DNA from: Alnus glutinosa
Lineage: Eukaryota; Streptophyta; Magnoliopsida; Fagales; Betulaceae
Assembly (NCBI RefSeq): GCF_958979055.1
Contig: NC_084889.1
Location: 2,852,001-2,916,000, forward strand
Direction of reading: 5' to 3'
Length of the DNA stretch: 64,000 nt
Of this stretch, positions 47,846-60,960 are shown piece after piece; positions within the stretch are counted from its first letter, which is position 1; every line of letters begins with the position of its first letter. A program made the translations under genes and the position numbers. A model generated the notes under the pieces. That model was not told the DNA's origin, made no database searches, and saw nothing but the letters and a program-made list of their open reading frames with translations.

Positions 47846-48661
47846 GGATTCTAAAAATGGGGAGTTTTCTAGTTCGGAGACTTGGGAGAAGCTTAGAGTA
47901 GCTCATTCGATTACTGATTGGCATAAGATTGTTTGGTTCCCTGCTAGCATCCCTAAACATTCTTTTGTGCTTTGGCTTGTTTTTCATGGTGCTTTGATCA
48001 CAAAGGAAAAAATGTGTAGCTGGGGTTTTAATGGTAATATTTCATGCTTGTTCTGTCATGCCTGTGTAGAAAGTAGAGATCATCTCTTCTTCTCTTGTGG
48101 TTTCAGTAGGCGTATCTGGTATACTATCATGAGGGACTGTTCAATATCCTACCCCCCTGTTGAGTGGGACGATATTGAAGATTGGTGTGGTTCGGTAATG
48201 AAGGGGGATAGTTTCTATGCTAGTCGCAGGAAACTATATTTTGGGGCTGCTGTTTACCATCTATGGAGACAGAGGAATCTTCTTCTTCACGGCGAGACTC
48301 CTTTGACCGAAGAGAGGATTATCTCCAAGATTAGATGGGAGGTGAAGACTAGAATGATTTATAAATTCCCTTCGAAATCCCCTTGTAACCATAGATGATG
48401 GCCTGTTGATGGTGTTTTCTGTAGATTGCTTTTCTGTTTGTTGGTGTTTGCTGCTATGCAGATCTGGTTTTCTGTGGGAGGGGGTTGTGTGTGTATTTGG
48501 TTATTGTTTGTTGCATGTGATAGTGGTTTAGCAGGTTTTTTTTTCTGTTCAAGTAGTTTCCTTGCTTGGGGATTGTCCTATGCAGGATTTGTATCCAGTT
48601 TTAATTGGAGTGTAAGGATGTTGAGTTTTGAGCTTATGAAGGGTTTTTATTCATCTAAAAA
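47846..48661 (+). mobile_element. Young 5'-truncated LINE after gene E
   Basis: The insert carries one uninterrupted frame from its left edge to about 48398. It encodes the zinc-binding RT-associated domain: ETWEKLRVAH, WHKIVWFPASIPKHSFVLW, CLFCHACVESRDHLFFSCGFSRRIW, VYHLWRQRN. About 260 bp of 3' untranslated sequence and a short A tail follow. Flanking AATTG (47841-47845 and 48662-48666) is a 5-bp direct repeat, possibly a short target duplication. The left unit shows the clean empty site (GTGTAATTGAGAAATG near 31960). It inserted after the segmental duplication. It lacks reverse transcriptase and endonuclease, so cannot move by itself. Confidence 0.92.
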
Positions 48662-48666
48662 AATTG

Positions 48667-51600
48667 AGAAATGTAATTAAGCGTTCGTTCAACTTAATTG
48701 GCAACTTGGAATAAAGTCACGTTAGCTTTGTCTTTTTTTCATGTTAATTCCTGCATGAAATATTGAAATTGGGTGGAGACGCTGTAACGAGAAGGTGAGG
48801 GGATCGAAGCTTCCAAATTTGTAAAATCACGTCAAATTTCCGCATGCATGGCGTGACCAAGAAATTAAAACAAATTAAGATCTAGTCATGTTGAGTACGT
48901 AGTACTCTAGCTAGTTCCCTGCCTCGATATCACTATCAGTGGCTGTCAGAACTATTCGCCAAAAACAAATCCGAGCAGAATTATTGATGTATTTGTTTAA
49001 TAATCAACTATAAATTAAAGTTATTAACTTAACGATCACTAGTACGTACATATATAGCTACGTTACAATTTCAATTTTGTATATATATATATAGTGGAGT
49101 AAAGTATGGACCACGAAAACGACGGTTCAGCACATGCAAATTTAGAAATTGTAATACAAAATAATATATGATATATATGTAGTTATGTACTAGTTATCCA
49201 AGAATTTTATATATTAGAATACTTTATATTATATATTTTCTCTATATGTACGTACGTTAGGCTATTTTCCATTTCAAGCCTTGATGTAGTTTTCTTGCAT
49301 GTAGGGCTATAATAAATTTCTTACCTTAATTACCCCACCTCATAAACTTCTTTATAAATACTCATACATTGTAAAACAAGTTCATACAGTTGAATACATG
49401 CAATAAAGATGTAGCTTTAAGGACACTTCACAGTTGTGGACGTAGGCCTTTAAGGCTAAACCACCTCAAAATTTCTTGTCTTTTTTCTCTTCCTCTGCTT
49501 AAGCTATTTCTCACTTATTTTATATATTTTATTAAATATTTCTACACTATATATACCATTTATCTCCTTTTGAATGTATGTATGCATCTCATAGTACTCC
49601 TCAAGGCTCTTTTATAGGCTTAGAATCATTATGAGGGGATAATCAAAACAACATAATAATGTATGTTTAGCTAACGTACGTAGACCAAGCTGCACTTGAT
49701 TTCATGAAGAAAACGATTGAGGGGGAGACATTCTCATTCGAACGAGGTCCAAGGCTCGTTCCCCTTCGACCGAGGTGTTGCATTGCATCTCTTGTTCAAA
49801 CGAGGTATTGCATCATATAAAAATCCGAGGTGTTCGGTCAATGTTAATGTTGAATCTCGTTTGACTAACAAGGTAATTGCAAGTTTCATTGAATGAGATT
49901 GCAGTTGATCGTGTTTTAAGAAGTTTACGACTCTTTTCTCTATATAAGCCTTATAAGGACGGCTTAAGACGTAATTTATGTTGTATTTTCTTAAGTTTTC
50001 AATAAGAAACTCCTTTAGGTTGAGTTTTCTTCTATTTTTCTTCAATTCGATCTATATATGATTCTTTTTTATTTGGGAAAAATTGTGAATCTTGCGTTTG
50101 TTTAATTGGCAATCCACTACACCCACTCTGCATCACTAGCCGTTGGTATGGGTGCACGTACTTACAATCTAGAAGTTAATTATTCAGTTTGTGCAGTGGA
50201 AATTTTGCTGTCGACTACTTTTCCTTAGTAGGTTTACTTAATTGGCCGTCACTTCCGTTCATTTGCCTGATTATTACTATAATTAATCATTTAATTCTTC
50301 TTCTTCTAGCTTCTTCTTAAAGTTATAATTAATTAAGGTCTCGCTATCAGGAAAAATATCATCTTTCGTGCTCTACTTTTTCCCTTCTCTGAACATAAAT
50401 CTTCTCCCTACCTTGCTGGTAAAGTGCCAAAAATTGATTTATGAACTGTAGCAATACAGATCAGTGAATACTAGACTGAAAGCTAAAGTTGTAATAGCAA
50501 TACAAAGGTCATCAAATAGATCAAAAGAAAAATATGAACTGTACGTAATATTCACATAAGGCAGTTTGCAAATCACTAGCTACCATAAAAAATTGTAAAC
50601 AGGCGACGCATGCTAATTAAATATATATGTTTCTAACAAGAAAAGCCTCAAGTAATGTTAAACACTCAACAGTACGAACTACGTACGGTTCATGCTGCAG
50701 CTCTGTCGTTATTCTCTACTTGGTTCCTATATAGATTCAATCAAAACTATTAAGAATGAGAACCATATATATTGCATTTGCAAATGTTGCAGATTCACTG
50801 TATCGAACATGATCTAAAGTCAAAATCCATACAACATATATGATTAATTTTTTCACATATTTTCTTGATGCAGCATATTGAAAAATATCTATCATATTTA
50901 TGTGTAGGTGAAATTGAACGGTACACCTTTGTTGAATTCTTGATTTCTTACATGTAATTTGTACTTTGCGCATAGAATCCCCTTTGCAATATGCTTCCCG
51001 GCCTAATCGACTTTATATCATCTTTTAGCCACATGAGGTGCTGCCTTTTTCGAATCAAATACGTAACGACACACCTTTAATGATACAATAATGTCCGCTT
51101 TTGGCTCATTTGAACCAGACTTTTCATGAGGTCATCCATCCCGGTACGCTTAACTGCAGAGTTTTGATAGATTCTGGCCAACACGACTTTAATACACGTT
51201 TTGTCAAAAATGGTGCGAATATATATATAAGCACATACACATTTCCATACCTAGGCGATGTGAAACATCACATCAAAGTTAACGTGTTAAATGGAAATTT
51301 GCTTCAATTATTATATTGTTCTTGAATGTGGCATCCAATATTGTATGGATCAGAGGGAAAAAAAAAAAAGTTGAGAATAATATTAGATGAAACATTAGCC
51401 AATTGAAAGATAGGGATAAGTTTAGGGTTAGGCCTATTTAATGCCTAGCTACATGGTTTGAGTTACTCGTTCTTACCTACAATTCTTCTGAATTCTCACC
51501 TACAATTCTCAGTTACCTTTTATTTGGGACCATTTTGTGCCAAGATATATAAGTGGCATATGAACTTTTCAACAAATAATCCAAGAAATTAAAGTACAAG

Positions 51601-51865
51601 CTTGGTCAAAATTGAAACACATTCATCTAGTGCATGACTTTTCTTCCGGGTCTGATCCAATCCAACGATGCGGTCCATGAATTGAATGTAGAAATTGAGA
51701 AGAATGAGGAGCCTATATATATACCCCATACTTCTCTCAAAGGGAATATCAAGATATCACAAGTACTTCATTTTTGAGCTAGCCGGCCTCGATCTTAACA
51801 AATTCACAGTTTCTATCTAATATATCTTCTGCCCTCCCACTCACTCATCTTCATCCCAATCCTTA
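48667..51865. other. Intergenic between genes E and F
   Basis: Right-unit counterpart of 31966-36324, about 1.1 kb shorter because it lacks the composite block and the Mutator-like foldback. No gene supported. Confidence 0.6.
51714..51721 (+). promoter_or_regulatory. TATA box of patatin-like gene F
   Basis: TATATATA followed by CCCCATACTTCTC, about 150 bp before the ATG at 51866. Confidence 0.5.
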
Positions 51866-53745
51866 ATGGAAGCAACAAGCGTCCCCCTCCAGCCTCCAAC
51901 TTATGGAAACTTCATCACCGTTCTCAGCATCGATGGTGGTGGAATAAGAGGGCTTATTCCAGGAACTATCCTTAGTTTCCTAGAATCTGAGCTTCAGGTA
52001 TATATATCACGTTTAATTTCATTAATTACTTTGCTGCTGTACATTTTGTAAAAAGAAATTCAACATCTTTCATTCTTTCAAGCTAGTTACTCTAGATTGT
52101 TTGTTTATGCATGGTACAGAAGCTGGATGGGGAAGATGCAAGAATCGCAGATTATTTTGATGTTATTGCAGGAACAAGCACTGGAGGTCTTGTAACTGCC
52201 ATGCTAACTGCCCCAGATGAGAATAACCGACCCCTCTTTGCTGCTAAGGATATCAAGGACTTCTATTTAGACCACTGCCCTAAAATCTTCCCGCAAGACA
52301 GGTAAATTCAAAGTTCCAGTACTAGATCAGAATATCATCAAGCAGAATTTTTATTTTTTTTCAGCTATTAACATGAAAACATTTTTGTCAAATTTGCAGT
52401 TCTACATTGTTTCCTTTTGTTACAAAGATTTCCAAAGCTCTTTCCGGACCAAAGTATGATGGGGTGTATCTACATGACATTATTAGGGAAAAACTAGGAA
52501 GTCTAAAATTGCACCAGACGTTGACTAATGTTGTGATCCCAACATTTGACATCACGCGACTCCAGCCAACCATCTTTTCTAGCTATGAGGTTGAATATTT
52601 CGTCTCTTTAATTTTCTTTTCCCACGTTAAGTACTGGGGTTAATTTATTGATCAACTTTGGGCTTTGAAGGGATTAATTGCAAATGATACTAAGAATCAC
52701 TCTGATATTCTTTTGATGCACCAGGTAAAGAAAAACCCAAGCATAGATGCCTTACTCTCAGACATATGCATCGCCACCTCAGCTGCTCCAACTTATCTTC
52801 CAACTTATCACTTTGAAACCAAAGACGCCGAAGGAGAAGTAATTAGAGAATTTAACCTTACAGATGGTGGGGTTGCTGCTAATAATCCGGTATGTATCTT
52901 TCAAACTTCACATCATACCTAGCTAATTAGTAATAATACAAAATTATATATATAATATATATTACTAAAACTGTGTGCGCCTTTCCAGGCTTTAGTTGCG
53001 ATGGGTGAAGTGTCAAAGGAGATGATTAAAGGAAATCCCGACTTCTTTCCTATAAAACCAATGGACTATGGGCGGTTTCTGGTAATATCATTAGGAACTG
53101 GCTCACACAAAGCTGAAGAAAAATACAAGGCGACCGACGCAGCTAAGTGGGGCATAATGGATTGGTTAACTAAGGGTGGTTCCACCCCAATAATAGATGT
53201 ATATTCTGAAGCAAGTGCAGATATGGTCGATCTCCACCTCTCTGTTGTTTTCAAAGCCTTTCATGGTGAGAAAAACTATCTGCGAATTCAGGTATTATTC
53301 ACACCCGTATATCCATGACGTCGAGTAAGAATACAAAGATCAAAATTCTAAACTTTAATTAATATAGACTTGTTTGAACCAAAATAATGCAGGATGATAC
53401 ATTAAACGGAGAAATATCTTCTGTGGATATAGCCACGACAAAGAATTTGGATGATCTTGTGAAAGCTGGCGAAGCACTACTGAAGAAACCAGTCTCCAGG
53501 GTGAATTTGGAGACAGGCATCTTTGAGGTTGCTAACCATGAAACCAATGAAAATGCTCTCAAAAGGTATCAAAATATTAATTAATTCTAAAATTATTTTT
53601 ACAAAGTTTCATTTTGATTATTATCAAATTAATAAAATGGAAATAATTTCGTTCTTGCAGGTTTGCAAAACTACTTTCCCAAGAGAGGCATCTTCGCCAT
53701 GCTAAGTCCCCCGTTGGACATGCTCTCCATCACAATAAAAAATGA
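51866..53745 (+). CDS. Patatin-like acyl hydrolase F
   Basis: Exons: 51866-51997, 52120-52301, 52400-52589, 52725-52889, 52989-53291, 53393-53565, 53661-53745; all GT-AG; 409 residues. DGGGIRG at 23-29, Ser64 in GTSTGG, Asp215 in TDGG. It is the duplicate of gene D with scattered substitutions, e.g. DHCPK for DHSPK (exon 2), SSTLFPF for SSALFPF (exon 3), DVYSEAS for DVFSEAS and FHGEKNY for FHSEKSY (exon 5). Where D and F differ, F often matches C and E (DHCPK, WLTKGGS), so D carries more private changes. No disabling change is seen. Confidence 0.93.
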
Positions 53746-54739
53746 AGATAACGTTACGAACGTTTGTTGATTTTGTATGTTAGTAAGTTTTGTAAGGTCG
53801 AGGTGATCAGACGTAGAAAAGTCCTCCTCCTTATTCATAAATTTTTCGTTTTAGGATTTTCTTTGAATAAATTCCGGGTAACAATAACATGCTTTTATTA
53901 TTGTTTTTCTGGTTCTGTAATTAAGAAATGTAAGCCAAGTATATAGGCTTCCAAGTTCCATATATACAAGCAATATATTTCCTTTTTTAATTATGTCGTT
54001 TAATTTCTTTCTTTCAAATTGGAAAATTGCATGAAATATTGAAAATTGGGTAGAGACGCCAAAACGTGAAGGTGAGGAAATCTCCAATAATTAATGCCAA
54101 ATGGTTAAGGTCAAATTTCCCCTGGCGTGAAAAAAGAAAACAATGATCTAATGTTGACTGCTAGTTCCCTCGATATCACTATCAGACAATCAGTGGCTTT
54201 CAGAACTAGTCGCGGCGACAAAAAAAAAATAAAAAAATCCAAGCAGAATTATTGATGTATATATTTGTTTAATAATCAACTATAATTAAATTAAACTGAT
54301 CATTAACTTAAGAGAAATACTTGGTGTCCACCTTTCATCTCACTCTTATCTCTCCTTTATTTATGGGAACCAATAATGTGAAAAATATTAGAGAGAATGT
54401 AGTAAGATCCTGAGTTTTTAATAATATTATTGGTCCACGTAGACAAAGGTACTGAAATAAAAGTGAGATGGAAGTGGGACACCAAACATAAGATATATGA
54501 TATTGATGGAGCTAGTTGCCACATATATATATATATATATATAGTTCTTAAAATCAATAAGATAATGTAATTAAGCGTGCTGTCATGACCTTTAACCGAT
54601 TAACTTCAAAGTTGTATATCAAGTTGTTGAGAACATTAATGGACCAACGAAGAGGAATGGGTTTGTCTTCGACTTTTATTTTTTATTTTTTTTTATTATT
54701 ATTATTATTCTTTTTTTAACTAAAGATTTGAGTATTTCA
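53746..54739. other. Intergenic after gene F
   Basis: Near-identical to 38204-39216: gene F 3' flank, the MITE at 54321-54485, AT and TTA runs, and the copia target site TTTCA at 54735-54739. Confidence 0.6.
54321..54485. mobile_element. 165-bp foldback MITE downstream of gene F
   Basis: Duplicate of 38786-38950; same inverted ends TTGGTGTCC / GGGACACCAA. Confidence 0.65.
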
Positions 54740-57700
54740 TGTTGAGATTAGACGTGGGGTTGTCCAAGTCTTTGGGTTATCCTAGTTTTTAGAATTGACA
54801 GAGTTTGTTTCTTGTTTACCTAGTTTATAGGAGTTTGGTTATCTAGTCAATAGGAGTTGGTTCCTTGAACGTTGATAGTACCTATTTTCATGTTTTATCA
54901 ATTATGTAATTGCCTATATATAGGCTGTTTGTTGATTAAGAAAGATATGTAGAAAACATCCATCCTCTGCTTTCACTAGATTTATTGTACAAGCTTCCAT
55001 CTTTTGTTTTTCCAACAGTGGTATCAGAGCCTTCTTTGATGGCTTCTGAAAGTTTTGTACAGTCAGTCATTCCACGCTTTGATGGTCACTATGATCATTG
55101 GAGCATGCTCGTGGAAAACTTCTTGAGGTCCAAAGAATATTAGACGGTTGTTGTTTATGTAGTAGCAGAACCAACAGAAGATGCTGTGCAGACCAATGCG
55201 CAAAAGACGAAGTTTGAAGGGCTGAAGTTGAAGGATCTTAAAGCAAAAAATTATCTCTTCCAAGCTATTGATCGCTCAATCTTGGAAACCATTCTTTGCA
55301 AGGACACCGCCAAGCATATTTGGGATTCCATGAAGAAGAAGTACCAAGGTACAACAAGGGCTAAGAGGTAGTAGCTTCAAGCACTTCGTTCAGAGTTTGA
55401 AATGCTTCGAATGAAATCAGGAGAGTCAGTTACTGACTATTTTTCAAAAACGATGGCAATCGTTAACAAGATGCGGATCCATGGCGACAAGGCAGAGGAC
55501 GTGACCATTGTTGAGAAGATTCTTTGATCCTTGACACCAAAATTTAATTTTGTTGTCTGCTCTATAGAATAAGCTAATGATGTTGATGAACTTTCAATTG
55601 ATGAATTACAAAGTTCTTTGTTGGTTCATGAGCAAAAAATTAACCGGAAAGAGACAGAAGAACAAGCATTGAAGGCCTTCTCAAAAAATAACTCTACACC
55701 CAATGGAGCTTATAAAGGGCGAGGTAAAGGCAGAGGTCGAGGTAGAGGAGGCAAATACAACAATGATCTTGGGAATCAACAACAACATCATCAGCATCAA
55801 GAGAGTAAATTTCAAGGAAGAGGTAGAGGACGTGGCAGCCACCACTCAACAACTTATAGTCCAAAGTCAGCAGACAAGTCCAATGTTGAATGTTTCAGAT
55901 GTCATAAGTATGGTCATTATAAGTCAGAATGTCAAACTAATTTGAATAGACAAAGTGGAGAAAACACTAACTTTGCAGAAAAAGAAGAAGAGGTGTCTCT
56001 TTTGATGGTGTGTCACGTGAAGGAAGAAACTCAACAAAACATGTGGTATTTAGACACTGGTTGCAGCAACCACATGTGGAGATAAGGAGGCATTCTCTGA
56101 CTTGGATGAATCTTTTCGCAGCTCTGTTAAGTTTGGTGACAACTCCATGATTTCTGTTATGGGAAAAGGAAAGGTAACAGTACAAACCAAAGGAAATTCC
56201 ACCCTCATTATCGCTAATGTTCTTTTTGTACTAGAATTAAAGACCAACTTGCTTAGTGTAGGTCAGTTGCAAGAAAAGGGATACGAGATTTCTATCAAAG
56301 ATGGAGTATGTCAGATTCAAGATGCAAAGTTGGGCTTAATTGCTCAAGTTAACATGACGGCAAATCATATGTTCCCACTTTATCTCAACAACACCACTCC
56401 TTCATACCTCTCAGCGCAATTGAAGGATGGGGCATGGCTATGGCACTTCCGCTATGGGCATCTGAATTTTGGTGGATTAAAAACACTACGACAGAAGAAC
56501 ATGGAGACGGGTCTACCTCAAATTACAGCTCCTTCTCAAGTCTGTGAAGAATGTGTTGTTAGCAAACAACACCGCAATCAATTCCTACAAGGAAAATCTT
56601 GGAGAGCGAAGAAGGCATTGGAGCTTGTTCATTCCGACATTTGTGGGCGAATAACACCACATTCTAATGGAGGTAAAAGCTATGTAATTACCTTCATTGA
56701 TGATTATAGTCATAAAACATGGGTTTATTTTTTGGAAGAAAAATCTGAAGCCTTTGTAGCTTTTAAATGCTATAAAGCGCTTGTTGAGAAAGAGGTTGGC
56801 AACCCAATAAAAGTTCTTCGCAAAGATCGTGGTGGAGAATATAACTCAAGTGAATTTGCAAATTTTTGTGAGAACCATGGAATCAAGAGACAACTTACAA
56901 CAGCTTATACACCCCAACAGAATGGTGTATCCGAGCGGAAGAATCACACTATTTTCAATATGGTGCGAAGCCTCTTGACGATGAGTGACATTCCAAAAGG
57001 TTTCTGGCCTGAAGCAGTTAATTGGAGCATTCATATATTGAACAGAAGTCTCACACTTGTTGTTCAAAATATGACATCGGAGGAAGCATGGAGCGGAAGG
57101 AAACCTGCTGTAGATCATTTCCAAATTTTGGGGTGTATTGCCTATGCCCATATACCAAATAAGGAGAGGAGGAAGCTAGATCACAAGGGAGAAAAATGCA
57201 TTTTTCTTGGTGTTAGTGATAAGTCAAAAGCTTATAAGTTATACAATCCTAGCACCATGAAAATAGTTATTAGCCGTGATGTGGTTTTTGATGAAGAAGG
57301 CACCTGGTCATGGAATGAAAATGATGTTAAACAAAATATTCCAGCAGATTTTGATGATGATGAGAATGGGCAGCATCCTATGGAAAATAAAATAGACTAG
57401 GACGTCACTCAAAATGTTCCAGTAGCTGATCTTAGCCCACTTGCAGCTGAATCACAAAGGCCTCAACGTGATCGAAGAAGACCAGCATGGATGACTGATT
57501 ATTAAGTCACTAGAGTTGACCAAGGTGATGACCCACTTACTCATTTTGCTCTGTTTTCAGATTGTGATCCTACCATTTTCAAAGTGGTTGTCAAAGAATC
57601 AAAATGGAGAAAGGCTATTGTAACACCCCGTATTTTAAGATATTAAATAAAATATCTTAAAATATGATTTAAGACCTAATAATAAGGCAAATGAATAAAT

Positions 57701-58095
57701 ATGAATATTTATGAAAATAAATATTCATTTATTAAGAAGCATTTATAGTTTTAGTTTAATAAAAGTTCAAACGGACCTTAAACTTTGAAATTACGAAAAT
57801 AGGGTCAAACAAACTCCGTTTTGGTCGATTCAAAAGTCAAAACACTCGTCTCGAAGTCCTCTAGCTACCCTCTAAATTTCATAATTTTTGGACTCCATTT
57901 AATACCCGAAAACATCTGCAAAATATTATACCTCTGAATTGGACGAAAATTCAAATTTATATAATTTGTGGGCCCATTTCTATTTCTATAAAAACCCAGC
58001 CAAGCCCTTGTTAGCCCAGCCTACCCTCCATATACGTTGATACTGCCCAGTTACTGCCCAGTTTAATTAGAAAGAGAATCAAAGCAATTAGTTAG

Positions 58096-58277
58096 GAGTA
58101 ATGCTACACATCATCCTCTTCTCCACCTTTTATCCTCCCAAAATTGATGTGGCTCTTAAAATCACCATTGGATCGAAATTCAATAATGATCTATCATAAA
58201 TTCAATGGTAATTTTAAGAGCCACATCAAATTTGGGAGGACAAAAGGAGGACAAGGGGATGATGTGTAGCATTACTC
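58096..58277. mobile_element. 182-bp foldback MITE inside the LTR-like element
   Basis: Inverted ends GAGTAATGCTACACATCATCC and GGATGATGTGTAGCATTACTC; further pairing GATGTGGCTCTTAAAAT / ATTTTAAGAGCCACATC. Flanks ATTAGTTAG (58087-58095) and GTTAGTTAG (58278-58286) match at 8 of 9, fitting a Mutator-like 9-bp duplication. A related arm occurs near 41840-41930. Confidence 0.85.
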
Positions 58278-60635
58278 GTTAGTTAGAACTAAACCACTCG
58301 TCTCTTAGAGATAGAAACTAATCATAATATTCTGAGAATCTCGACGACTTTGAGACCCTCGGTTCATCTTGCTTAGCACGTCTACCACCTGTAGACTTTC
58401 CCAACCCTCGATCAAATGCAACTAAGAGAGATCCTAACCATTGAAGCTACTATAAAAGAGGTGCAGCCCCCATTCGGATTCATGCCCAACCTCTTCTTCT
58501 TCCTCTGTTCTACTCTTTATTTCTCTGTTTTTCTTCCATGGCAGAAGCAGGAACTCTCCTCTCATTTTTCTGTCTTAGCCTGAAACTCAAAGAAAGGTAG
58601 TAGCAAACTCAGAAAAAAAGAAGCAGTAGAAACTCTCCATCTTCTATGTTTCTCTTCCAACCCGCAGCAACTCTCTCATTCCTTCTTCTTTCTTCTCTGT
58701 TCTCCTTCTTTCCCGTTCTTCCCTTTACTCTCTCTTGCCAAGAGACACAGGGAGACTGGACGAGAGAGTGAGAGACCGTGAGATGGAGAGAAGAAACTGA
58801 GTACGAGACCTAGAAACCGACCTTCCCTTCTCTTTCGGTCACTGCTTAACCAAAACAAGAAAGAAAATCAGAACCCAGCACCCATCTCTTTAGAACTGCA
58901 GAAATCATCCCAAAGCTCTGCGTCTCTCTCACCGTGGGTACGCCCCTCTCTCTCTCTAACTTTCTCTTTTCTCTGTTGTGTGTATATTCGGTTAAGTTGG
59001 ATGTAAGGTGATTAGTGAATAACAGGTGAAAATGGAAAGGAAAGGTACTGAATAATACTGTATTGATAGTTCTGAGCGATTCGAGAGGCTCAGTCTCTCC
59101 AAAGGAAAGCTTACAATAATTCTCAAGTCTGCCTTTTCCCTCTACTACATAGTTCTTATATAGGCTCGGCTAGGAATCTATCACACTCTCTCTCCTTAAA
59201 CAACGACTAACAATAAGCAATAACAAACAAGGGTAAAATGGTAAAAGAACAATAAGAATAACAGATTCTGGAATACTTCTAGAATTCTCCTTCAACGGTA
59301 TACACCTTCCTGCTACGTCATCCCTTCTTAGCTGCCTACTGGTAATGAGTCTAATGACCCATGGTAGATTGATACCCATGGGCTAGTCCCCTGATAGGCC
59401 CATGACATTGGAAAAAAAGTAAAGAAATAGGAAGAAGAAGGACGCTTGGCTGGCGTGAAAAGAAACAAAGAAAAAGGAAGATAATGAACAAAGAGACAAG
59501 AGAAAAACAAGAAAAAGAAAGAGAAAAGAATAGAAGAAAGGAGAAGTCTGTTGACTCTCTCGATTTGAACAAAAATTAACGAATAAAAGAACCACAAACA
59601 AAAACAAAGAACATGGAAGGACCCACGTACTTGTCTCTCTTTCTCACGGAGGTTCATCGTATTACCTTTTTGGTTTAGTTTTTATATATATATATATATA
59701 TTAAAAAGGAAAGAGTGGATATTTTGGTAAGTTTAAGTTTTATGAATTTTATATAAAAGTGTTTTAATGTGCTTTATGTTGTGTTTTAAACGAGGCTTTT
59801 TAAGTGGCGCGAATAATTTATAAAACATGCAGTTGTGATGTCTGAGTAAAAGTTACTATTTTATAAAAAAGCGCCGTTGCGCTGCCTAAATACTTTTAAA
59901 TATAAGTAGGCATTATTAATGATGTTACTCTGCTCAATTTTATATTATCTTATAAATATAACAATTAGTTATATTAATTGTTATGTTTATAATGATATAT
60001 TTTATTACTATGGTTTAAAAATTAAAATGATCCTTAGTGAAATGATATTTTGGTTATTATTTATAAATGCTATTATAATGCCCATATGAAATATGTGGCA
60101 TTATAATTAATCAATTTTATATGTCGTTATAATGTCCAAATGACATTATATTAATTAAAGATCAAAAATAGAAAAAGAAATATTATGCTTAAGGATCTTA
60201 AAAAAAATGCCGTAATAAATTCCGCATAAAAGATTAGTAATAAAATCTAATTAGACAAATTGTATTTATGGAGATAATATTTAAATAGGAAATTATATTA
60301 AGAATTAAAGGTTAGAAATTAGAATAGGATTAAAATGCATTTTTAATGAATTATAATAATTCACTGTTTGCTTGTATTATATATGTATATATTGCAGTGA
60401 TTATATCTGTGAACATTTTTCTGAAGCCAGAAGAACTATTGTGAGTATTTCTTACTCACTGGCGATGATACGTGTGGTGGTTTTTTATTATGTGTTGAAG
60501 TCTGCTTTATTTAATTGTATGTATATAGTTTGGCATTTGATATGTTTAACATGCTTTGGTTGGAATTATGTATATAATGTTGTTTGCATAATCATATTAT
60601 GAGTTATGAATGGGTTAATAAAAAGACTGGAGATT

Positions 60636-60960
60636 TAGGTACCAAGGCGTCAGTGAATTGAGGAGACTAACGGATGAACTGAGGTTTACGTACCAAGGCG
60701 TCAAGCAATTGACTAGACCAACGGGTAAACCGAAAGTTTAGGTACCAAGGCATCAATACACTGATAAGACCAACGGATAAACCAAAGGCTCAATGATTAA
60801 TAACAAAGCTGGTGAGCATAAGTCACCAATGGAAGCATAGGCTTCCATTAATAAGCATTGAGCATAGGCTCATAATGAAAGAAGCATAGGCTTTAATTTA
60901 ACGGAGCATAGGCTTATAATAAGTAAAGCATAGGCTTGAAATGAATGGAACATAGGTTCT
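60636..60960 (+). repeat. Two tandem-repeat arrays in the LTR-like element
   Basis: Three units of about 51 bp begin at TAGGTACCAAGGCGTC and its variants (ACCAAGGC at 60641, 60692 and 60744), with shared GA..AACGG.TAAAC parts. They are followed by six or more shorter units built on GCATAGGCTT (about 60834-60960, 20-35 bp spacing). Confidence 0.85.

Larger units (their letters stand above)
42495..57059 (+). repeat. Segmental duplication, right unit (genes E and F)
   Basis: A 14.6-kb tandem copy of 25930-42494. Its left edge joins copia sequence to the DNA after gene B: ...CACACTTG|AGATTTC. The five bases ACTTG (42495-42499) are shared by both parental sites, at 25930-25934 and 57055-57059. 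It contains one insert lacking in the left unit, a LINE at 47846-48661. Confidence 0.92.

Noticed and set aside
48426-48680. Hydrophobic 84-residue frame after the LINE coding end
   Set aside because: It lies in the LINE 3' untranslated part, rich in T and G; not a separate gene.
58500-59660. Possible host gene inside the 3.8-kb LTR-like element (ATG near 58539, CT-rich context)
   Set aside because: No sustained frame or domain; the Phe-rich frames on the minus strand are translations of purine-rich DNA.
60636-60960. CRISPR-like regularly spaced repeats
   Set aside because: Units are contiguous diverged tandem repeats without unique spacers, in a plant nuclear element.
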